From Thermoplasmata archaeon (lineage in GTDB: Archaea; Thermoplasmatota; Thermoplasmata; Thermoplasmatales; Thermoplasmataceae): a DNA stretch of 5,292 nt. Where the stretch lies: the NCBI GenBank assembly GCA_021850745.1, contig JAJZKX010000156.1:1-5292 (forward strand), in the 5' to 3' direction. The stretch's first letter is position 1. The number at the start of each line of letters is the position of its first letter. A program made the translations under genes and the position numbers. Positions 1-4,277 of this stretch are shown here, one piece after another. The notes under the pieces are model-generated. The model did no database searches. It was given only the letters and a program-made list of their open reading frames with translations, and was not told the origin of the DNA.

Positions 1-609
1 CTTGATGTAAATTGAATCAATGTTCCCGTAGCCTTTCTCGAGTTTTCCAACAATTCTCCTGACCACGGCGTTAATATTTTCTGCAACGTCTACTGAATCC
101 ATCTGCCTTGTGCCAACAGGAACATGGAAAGTCTTCTTATCCCTGCTTCTTGCCCTGACAGTTCTCTTCAGGTTTGTAATCATTCCGCTCGGGTCCTGCC
201 CTGGCGGCAATGGCTTTGGTATTTTTCCCCTTGGTCCAAGTACCTGGCCCAGCGTCTTACCGATGTTTGCCATCAGCGTCGATTCAGCTACAAAATAATC
301 GATCTGGTTTGCCAGTTTCTTGAAGGCCTTTTTGTCTTCACCAAACTTTCCAAGGTCCTCAGGTCCGTAAAGGAAGTCAGCACTTTCCTTTGCTTTACCA
401 GTCATTTCCTGAGTGCCGATCACTGCTACCTTAAGATCCCTTCCCCTTCCTTTGGGAAGTGGGATTTCTTCGTTAATTCTGTTCTTTGGATCGCTCAGGT
501 CAATTTCCTTCATGTTGATTGCAAGCTCAATGCTTTCATTGAACTTCCTTTCCTTAGAAGTGGTTTTCACCTGGTCGATTTGGGCTAATAGTTCTTTATT
601 AGAAGACAA
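1..609 (-). CDS. rpl1: Large ribosomal subunit protein uL1 (L1), C-terminus cut by window edge
   Basis: uL1 forms the mobile L1 stalk of the 50S subunit, binds 23S rRNA and helps deacylated tRNA leave the E site; in many bacteria and archaea it also represses its own mRNA. 203 codons are visible. Archaeal L1 is about 215-220 residues, so some 10-15 residues are missing beyond base 1. Visible family features are the basic EIPLPKGRGRDLKVAVIG stretch (about 48-65), the domain II core, and the signature LGPRGKIPKPLPPG (about 124-137), then the return to domain I (FHVPVGTRQM, 161-170). The start is TTG at 609. It is preceded by SD GAGGTGA (623-617) with a 7-base spacer, and an in-frame TAA at 615-613 excludes any earlier start. 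The next ATG, codon 33, would remove the conserved N-terminal helix. It lies 46 bases after rpl11 with no TATA box between, so it is probably cotranscribed; rpl10 and rpl12 would be expected next, outside the window. Confidence 0.96.
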   Translation of the reverse strand, partial: MSSNKELLAQIDQVKTTSKERKFNESIELAINMKEIDLSDPKNRINEEIPLPKGRGRDLKVAVIGTQEMTGKAKESADFLYGPEDLGKFGEDKKAFKKLANQIDYFVAESTLMANIGKTLGQVLGPRGKIPKPLPPGQDPSGMITNLKRTVRARSRDKKTFHVPVGTRQMDSVDVAENINAVVRRIVGKLEKGYGNIDSIYIK

Positions 610-616
610 TTTTTAT

Positions 617-623
617 TCACCTC
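617..623 (-). promoter_or_regulatory. Shine-Dalgarno site of rpl1 supporting a TTG start
   Basis: GAGGTGA, complementary to the archaeal 16S 3' end (CACCUCC core), lies 7 bases before TTG at 609. The site and the upstream in-frame TAA at 615-613 settle the start. Its 5' G overlaps the last base of the 3' arm (CTACAG) of the spacer inverted repeat, so folding of the spacer could affect ribosome access. Confidence 0.85.
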
Positions 624-655
624 TGTAGTGCATGCGAGCCTAGGCTCTCCTACAG
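623..655 (-). promoter_or_regulatory. Structured rpl11-rpl1 spacer, candidate uL1 leader element
   Basis: Read on the minus strand, this spacer begins with CTGTAG (655-650) and ends with its exact inverse CTACAG (628-623). Between the arms are a perfect 12-base palindrome, GAGCCTAGGCTC (647-636), and a 6-base palindrome, GCATGC (635-630). As RNA, the outer arms can close a stem holding a short inner hairpin (GAGC, loop CUAG, GCUC), placed directly before the rpl1 SD site. That is a suitable place for translational feedback by uL1, which is known in bacteria and methanogens, but the fold and the binding are inference. I did not match it to the known L1-binding motif. Confidence 0.45.
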
Positions 656-1126
656 CTAAATCTCGATTTCACCTTTCTTAATAAGTCTTTGGAATTCCAC
701 TGGATCCTTGCCTTCAACGGTTATTCCCAGTGACACACAGGTCCCAATTACTTCCAGTACTGCTGCCTTAAGGTCGTTGGCGAGCATGCTCCCCATCTTT
801 GCTCTTGCAACATTCTTCAGCTGATCTATAGTGGCGTTTCCGGCAATGGTTTCCTTCCTGTTTCCGGACCCTTTCTCAATTTTGAGCTCTTTCTTTATAA
901 GGGCTGATGTGGGTGGGATTCCAACCTTGATCTCATATTTCTTTGTCTCAGCATCAATGATTGTTACTGTTACAGGGACCTGCATACCCTGGAAGTCCTT
1001 AGTTTTATCGTTAATTTCCTTGACTATCTGGCCCAGGTTAAGGCCAAGGGGGCCAAGGGCTGGGCCAAGTGGCGGACCAGTGCTGGCCTTTCCTCCTTCT
1101 ACCATGGTACTTACTGATTGTGCCAT
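656..1126 (-). CDS. rpl11: Large ribosomal subunit protein uL11 (L11)
   Basis: uL11 sits at the base of the P stalk, binds the GTPase-associated region of 23S rRNA, and works with L10/L12 in recruiting translation factors. The 156-residue product matches the usual archaeal length of about 160. The N-terminal domain carries the proline/glycine motif GPPLGPALGPLGLNLGQ (17-33) used in factor contacts. After the linker around IPPTSALIKKE (70-80), the C-terminal RNA-binding domain ends with the L11 signature region VLEVIGTCVSLGITVEG (123-139). The ATG at 1126 has SD AAGGTGA (1139-1133) 6 bases upstream, and the TAG stop is at 658-656. It is the first gene of the rpl11-rpl1 unit, with a TATA-like element at 1166-1159, and is divergent from the ComB-family gene. 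Nothing is odd in length or motifs. Confidence 0.98.
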   Translation of the reverse strand: MAQSVSTMVEGGKASTGPPLGPALGPLGLNLGQIVKEINDKTKDFQGMQVPVTVTIIDAETKKYEIKVGIPPTSALIKKELKIEKGSGNRKETIAGNATIDQLKNVARAKMGSMLANDLKAAVLEVIGTCVSLGITVEGKDPVEFQRLIKKGEIEI

Positions 1127-1158
1127 TAATGTTCACCTTGATAAGTTCGCCGTTATTG

Positions 1159-1166
1159 ATTATATA
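1159..1166 (-). promoter_or_regulatory. TATA box of the rpl11-rpl1 operon
   Basis: TATATAAT on the minus strand is centred about 36 bases before the rpl11 ATG. It is preceded by a purine-rich stretch (AAAAAAGTTAAAGAG, 1183-1169) that can serve as a BRE. With the usual 24-27 bases from TATA centre to transcript start, the leader would be only about 10 bases, starting within or next to the SD. A weaker upstream alternative, TTAAAA near 1187, would give a longer leader. Confidence 0.6.
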
Positions 1167-1223
1167 CTCTTTAACTTTTTTCTTTTAAGTGGATCGAATG
1201 GTACTTGAATCAAGAGGGAAAGC

Positions 1224-1233
1224 AATATTATAC
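1224..1233 (+). promoter_or_regulatory. TATA-like box of the ComB-family gene
   Basis: AATATTATAC is centred about 34 bases before the GTG at 1263. The spacing matches the other promoters in this window (32-38 bases); measured to the alternative TTG at 1257 it would be about 28. The box therefore supports the GTG start as well as marking the promoter. Confidence 0.5.
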
Positions 1234-1251
1234 AACAAACATGATAAGCTT

Positions 1252-1256
1252 GGGAG
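1252..1256 (+). promoter_or_regulatory. Shine-Dalgarno site choosing GTG 1263 over TTG 1257
   Basis: GGGAG ends at 1256. It abuts the in-frame TTG at 1257 with no spacer but lies a normal 6 bases before the in-frame GTG at 1263. Together with the TATA spacing this makes GTG the better start. Confidence 0.6.
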
Positions 1257-1262
1257 TTGATA

Positions 1263-1910
1263 GTGAATATCCTGGACGGGAGAAAGGAGAAATCATTTGA
1301 GCAGAGCACCAAGGTTCTTGTTGACGTTTTCAGGTCCACATCCACAATGCCCATAATGCTGTCCAGGGGCGCAGTCAGAATTATTCCCACGCCATCTGTG
1401 AGCAATGCAAAGGAACTCAAGAAAGAGAACCCTCAGTTCATGGTGGTGGGGGAAAGGTATGGCATGAAGGTTCCGGGATTTGACATGAACAACAGCCCAG
1501 GTGATGCCATGGAAGCAGATCTACAGGGCAAGACCATTATTTTCACATCTACAAACGGGACAAAGGTTTTGAAAAGAATCTATCCCACTGGCAGGGTTTA
1601 CATTAGCTCTTTCATAAACTTCACTTCCACATTGGAAAAGATTAAGGGCCTTGACAGGGTTGACCTCATTGTTTCAAACAGGCCGGATGGGCCCGCAGAT
1701 GAGGATTACATATATGCAGAGTTCCTCAGGGACTGGCTTATTGGCAAGAACCCCCCGTTTGAGAAGGCCGCGGAAAGCATAAGGAAATCAAAGGGGGCAA
1801 GAAGGCTGAAGCTAATGGGGGCAAGAAAGGATATCGAAGCAAGCCTGGCACTGGATTTCTGCAAAAAGGCGCTGGTCTTTAAGGACCCGTACATAGTTAC
1901 AGAGGAATAA
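1263..1910 (+). CDS. comB: ComB-family protein (2-phosphosulfolactate phosphatase family)
   Basis: In methanogens ComB is the Mg-dependent phosphatase that turns 2-phosphosulfolactate into sulfolactate for coenzyme M. From GTG 1263 the product is 215 residues, near the family's usual 220-240. Family motifs run in order: LVDVFRSTST (19-28), GERYGMKVPGFDMNNSP (63-79), IIFTSTNGT (92-100), PADEDYIYAEFL (144-155), and the C-terminal KDIEASLALDFCKKALVFKD block (189-208). No signal peptide or membrane segment is seen, so it is probably cytosolic. It has its own promoter, diverges from rpl11 and converges on mptE, with its TAA (1908-1910) inside the last codons of that gene. No other coenzyme M gene is in the window and Thermoplasmatales do not make methane, so its substrate may differ from that of true ComB. 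T-rich tracts at 1989-1993 and 2008-2019, inside antisense mptE, might end its transcript. Family assignment is good; the exact reaction is uncertain. Confidence 0.82.
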   Translation: MNILDGRKEKSFEQSTKVLVDVFRSTSTMPIMLSRGAVRIIPTPSVSNAKELKKENPQFMVVGERYGMKVPGFDMNNSPGDAMEADLQGKTIIFTSTNGTKVLKRIYPTGRVYISSFINFTSTLEKIKGLDRVDLIVSNRPDGPADEDYIYAEFLRDWLIGKNPPFEKAAESIRKSKGARRLKLMGARKDIEASLALDFCKKALVFKDPYIVTEE

Positions 1911-2571
1911 TCGGGCCGCTTTCGAGTGTGGTTCCCCTTTCCATCGCCAGTTCCTCAAGAAGAACCTTTGCCCATTTCAGTTTCTTCATTTTTCGGGCAG
2001 CGGCTGATTTTCTCTTTTTCCCTGGCATTGAGAAGTCAAAGCCGACCAGGAAAATGTCTTCTGCACCTAGGAAGTCCGCAAGATATGCCCCTCTGTCGCC
2101 ATCAGTAAAACCGAAGAAATTGTATATTTTGCCCTGTGGCTTGTTCTGGGTTGTGCCAACAGCCCTGCCTGAGAATTCATGGGCGTACTTTCTCAGGAGT
2201 TCCCCATTGTCACCATGAGAATGGATAACCATTATTGATCCCAAAGAAAATGCCCGCCTCAAAGAAGTAATGCCCCCGTCAAGATCAGTTACAACGATAT
2301 CCGGGACTTTGCCAGTGTCCAGGAATGCCCCAAGCGCTGAATCCGCTACAATGGTAGTCCCTGTTCCCAAATAACCAATGGCCTCTGGCAAGTTTGGGCC
2401 ATTCCCGATGACATAGAAAGAGCCGCCCCTGTACCTGTCAAGTAATTCAATGCGTGAATCGTCGCCAAGTATGGTAGAAAGAACACTTGAGCTTTCCAGA
2501 TCGCTTAATGGGTCAATGCCGAGATCAAGGCATATCTCTCTGTAAAAGTGCTCCCACTGTTCAGGAATCAT
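1897..2571 (-). CDS. mptE: 6-hydroxymethyl-7,8-dihydropterin pyrophosphokinase, archaeal MptE type (DUF115)
   Basis: MptE transfers pyrophosphate from ATP to 6-hydroxymethyl-7,8-dihydropterin, making the activated pterin used for tetrahydrofolate or methanopterin; it is the archaeal replacement for bacterial FolK. At 224 residues it is close to the methanogen enzyme (about 230). Motifs seen in order: FYVIGNGPNL (52-61), VADSAL (75-80), VPDIVVTDLDGG (89-100), HSHGDN (117-122), GTTQ (139-142), GFTDGDRG (154-161), VGFDFS (176-181), then a lysine-rich segment (185-199) typical of the family C-terminus. The aspartates of TDLDG and TDGDR are probable metal/ATP ligands by family analogy. It is cytosolic. 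The ATG at 2571 overlaps the DUF373 stop as ATGA, and the nearby SD is weak (GACGAG), pointing to translational coupling. Its TAA at 1899-1897 lies inside the convergent ComB-family gene; a T5 tract on this strand (1867-1863) could act in termination. Confidence 0.92.
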   Translation of the reverse strand: MIPEQWEHFYREICLDLGIDPLSDLESSSVLSTILGDDSRIELLDRYRGGSFYVIGNGPNLPEAIGYLGTGTTIVADSALGAFLDTGKVPDIVVTDLDGGITSLRRAFSLGSIMVIHSHGDNGELLRKYAHEFSGRAVGTTQNKPQGKIYNFFGFTDGDRGAYLADFLGAEDIFLVGFDFSMPGKKRKSAAARKMKKLKWAKVLLEELAMERGTTLESGPIIPL

Positions 2572-3722
2572 TTCTCGTCAAAAGTGGTCTTTGTGGTGGT
2601 CTTGGCAGGTGTTGAAATTTCCTCTCTCTCGTTGAAGTACCTGTGCACCATTGAAGAGAGCATGGCTATTATCAGGCCGAGCACAAGGAAGAATATGCTG
2701 ATGATTGCGGATGAGAATGCTATGTACTGCAGGATGTACCTGATATAGTTTATCATCCCATACACAATGAAGGCAACTGACAGGGAGAACATTAGGCCGT
2801 AAAGTATCCTGTATATGCCGTTCCTGTTGTTGTTGACATATAGTTCAACTGCAAGCCCCGCTTCCCTGGCGAAGAATGCACCATATACCCACCATGTGAA
2901 CATTGAAAGAAATATCAGTACCCCGTCCACAGCGTTGGACATGTCCGCTCTCGTCATGACATAGCTTGATGCTATTCCAACGAACACCAGGCTCGCTGAT
3001 ATTACGTAAGAAAGGAATATGATTCTTGTTTCCTGGGCGTATTCCCTCACTGAGTTGAATATGTTCTTTGTTATGCGGCCAAGCTCAAATCCACGCTCCA
3101 CGAAATATGCACCAAGGACGATGGTAACAAAGGTTATCGCACCCAGGCTAGGATCAACTGACTTTACTGTGGTCGCAAAGATCTGGTAGAAGATGAACCC
3201 AAGTGAAACAATTCCGTAAGTCAGAAAAACAAGGCCAAGCGGAATGATGAACTTGTTGATTAGCTTCTTGTCCTTAAGGGCCTTGACAATGTAATAGTAA
3301 ACAGACTCAATGTTCTGATTATGCCTTACGATCACGTGCTTGACATACCTCATCTTTCTCCTCGAGATAATAAGGGGAACGATGTAGTCGTCTTCAGCAC
3401 CGTCTGTAACCAGAACCACGTCATCAATATGGTCATCTGAGAGCAGGAGGTCAAGCTGCTTTCCGATTCTTTCATCGGAAACCTGGCCAACATCCATGTC
3501 TCCGGTAACAAGGGCTATCTCAGCTGAATTGCCCTGCTTGAGGAGTTCCTCATAATGCTTTATTGCACCAAAAAGTGCGTTTGCGTCTGAATCTTCTGGA
3601 TCCTGAGAGATCAACTTGAGGGCTGCATTGTAGCAAGCCTCGTACCCGACTACAGGACCTTCTATGCCTGCCTTCTCTCCGTAGTCGTTGTCCCTGTCCA
3701 CATTGAGGACTAAAGTTGCCAT
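2568..3722 (-). CDS. DUF373 family integral membrane protein, function unknown
   Basis: An archaeal protein family with no established role. The 384-residue product has a soluble N-terminal domain (1 to about 150) rich in acidic motifs: NVDRDNDYGEKAGI (7-20), DPEDSDANALFGAI (41-54), ALVTGDMDVG (70-79) and VLVTDGAEDDYIVPLI (103-118). About six hydrophobic membrane segments follow, near 158-182, 190-208, 233-255, 265-284, 303-325 and 333-357. A hydrophilic tail ends in Lys/Thr-rich residues (371-384). No N-terminal signal peptide is visible, so the acidic domain is probably cytoplasmic. The clustered aspartates suggest metal or nucleotide binding, and the strand-aspartate pattern recalls NYN/PIN-like or other Rossmannoid domains; this is inference. 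The ATG at 3722 has SD AGGTGA (3732-3727) 4 bases away and a TATA box at 3759-3750. It is the first gene of a two-gene unit with mptE (4-base overlap), which hints at a shared function or merely shared dosage. Confidence 0.88.
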   Translation of the reverse strand: MATLVLNVDRDNDYGEKAGIEGPVVGYEACYNAALKLISQDPEDSDANALFGAIKHYEELLKQGNSAEIALVTGDMDVGQVSDERIGKQLDLLLSDDHIDDVVLVTDGAEDDYIVPLIISRRKMRYVKHVIVRHNQNIESVYYYIVKALKDKKLINKFIIPLGLVFLTYGIVSLGFIFYQIFATTVKSVDPSLGAITFVTIVLGAYFVERGFELGRITKNIFNSVREYAQETRIIFLSYVISASLVFVGIASSYVMTRADMSNAVDGVLIFLSMFTWWVYGAFFAREAGLAVELYVNNNRNGIYRILYGLMFSLSVAFIVYGMINYIRYILQYIAFSSAIISIFFLVLGLIIAMLSSMVHRYFNEREEISTPAKTTTKTTFDEK

Positions 3723-3749
3723 TCTCTCACCTTACTAGATTTAATCGCG

Positions 3750-3759
3750 TATATATATT
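3750..3759 (-). promoter_or_regulatory. TATA box of the DUF373-mptE operon
   Basis: ATATATATAC on the minus strand is centred about 32 bases before the DUF373 ATG and lies in the 150-base gap after the winged-helix gene. It predicts a start near 3729 and a leader of about 7 bases. A second AT-rich element (TTTATATTT, 3837-3829) lies further upstream but has no start codon at the usual distance. Confidence 0.62.
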
Positions 3760-3872
3760 GTTCTCATCATGCCCATTTACATACACAATGAGATGCAATC
3801 AGCGATGTACCTTAACTATGGAATACCGAAATATAAATGTATTCTATGTCTGGGCACAACAAACTGTATTTT

Positions 3873-4088
3873 TTACTTGACTGCAAAATACCCTGCGCTC
3901 TTGGATCTTGCCACCCTCTTTATGAAACCCTTGTTTGCAAGGGACTGGAGGGATGAGGTCACAATGGCCTTTCCAAGCCTGGAAGCCTTCATTATGTCAT
4001 CCGCAGACTTCAGAGTTTCCTCGCTTAAGGCGCCAAGCTTCTTCACGGCATCATAAATCTTAATTTCATTGGGGTTGAGGTCAACCAT
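3873..4088 (-). CDS. Small basic winged-helix DNA-binding protein
   Basis: A 71-residue protein built almost entirely of one winged helix-turn-helix domain. Helix 1 is about 6-18 (PNEIKIYDAVKKL), helix 2 about 22-34 (SEETLKSADDIMK), recognition helix about 38-53 (LGKAIVTSSLQSLANK), and the wing about 55-71 with the basic run IKRVARSKSAGYFAVK. I count 13 Lys/Arg against 7 Asp/Glu, so it carries net positive charge. There is no ligand, metal-binding or membrane part. It could be a MarR-like transcription regulator reduced to its DNA-binding core, or an abundant chromatin-type protein; the sequence does not decide. The ATG at 4088 has SD GAGGGGA (4099-4093) 4 bases upstream. It has its own TATA box, shares a 189-base divergent region with the HMG-CoA synthase gene, and lies 150 bases before DUF373. 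An inverted repeat covers its start codon. The fold is fairly sure, the target unknown. Confidence 0.85.
   Translation of the reverse strand: MVDLNPNEIKIYDAVKKLGALSEETLKSADDIMKASRLGKAIVTSSLQSLANKGFIKRVARSKSAGYFAVK
4073..4086 (-). repeat. Inverted repeat over the start of the winged-helix gene, possible operator
   Basis: GGTTGA-CC-TCAACC is a perfect 6-2-6 inverted repeat beginning at the G of the ATG and running through codon 5. It lies just after the expected transcript start (about 4099). It could be a dimer-binding operator for autorepression, or in RNA a GGUUG/CAACC hairpin hiding the start codon. In addition, GGGG of the SD (4097-4094) is complementary to CCCC (4074-4071) just downstream. 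It may also be chance, because it encodes MVDLNP. Confidence 0.35.
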
Positions 4089-4117
4089 TTTGTCCCCTCT
4101 GTAATCTCATTATTATC

Positions 4118-4130
4118 AATTATATATATT
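4118..4130 (-). promoter_or_regulatory. TATA box of the winged-helix gene
   Basis: AATATATATAATT on the minus strand is centred about 36 bases before the ATG at 4088, in the same position as the other TATA boxes here. The expected transcript start is near 4099, leaving a leader of about 10 bases that begins at the SD. Confidence 0.62.
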
Positions 4131-4236
4131 ATGCTGCTTACTGCGTTTGGATATTGAATTTTTTGCAGTGCCTTGAAAAACCACAAAATGGGCTTGCATG
4201 GAAAAGTTCGGCAATTGATTAAATCCATTTCGTGAA

Positions 4237-4247
4237 TTTTTATATAC
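4237..4247 (+). promoter_or_regulatory. TATA box of the HMG-CoA synthase gene
   Basis: TTTTTATATAC is close to the archaeal TTTATATA consensus. Its centre is about 35 bases before the ATG at 4278, giving an expected start near 4269 and a leader of about 9 bases. The bases just upstream (GTGAA) are only a modest BRE match. The 189-base divergent region holds this box and that of the winged-helix gene about 110 bases apart; between them I see no coding sequence. Confidence 0.68.
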
Positions 4248-4277
4248 AACATTCAACTTCCTCTAACCGGTGCAATA

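Noticed and set aside
110..628. Plus-strand open frames opposite rpl1
   Set aside because: They lie antisense to a well-supported uL1 gene, overlap one another, and have no protein-like motifs or promoter.
831..1208. Plus-strand 125-codon frame opposite rpl11
   Set aside because: Its length follows from the codon bias of uL11 on the other strand; no SD, no family resemblance.
1160..1420. Minus-strand 86-codon frame across the rpl11/ComB-family intergenic region
   Set aside because: It begins antisense inside the ComB-family gene and runs over both promoters; the composition is not convincing.
3723..3872. Possible small RNA or extra promoter in the 150-base gap (TTTATATTT at 3837-3829, minus strand), with a 19-codon GTG frame ending at the DUF373 SD
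   Set aside because: The box-to-start distance does not fit the other promoters, the peptide has no SD, and I find no stable hairpin or terminator to define an RNA.
3769..4056. Plus-strand 95-codon frame with cysteine pairs (CILC...C) in the gap and across the winged-helix gene
   Set aside because: Two thirds is antisense to the winged-helix gene, and the only TATA sequence nearby is 14 bases before its ATG, too close to drive it. The cysteines look accidental.
4115..4219. ATCAATT (4115-4121) and AATTGAT (4213-4219) as paired operator half-sites in the divergent region
   Set aside because: Seven AT-rich bases about 90 bases apart are easily chance; no further symmetry extends them.
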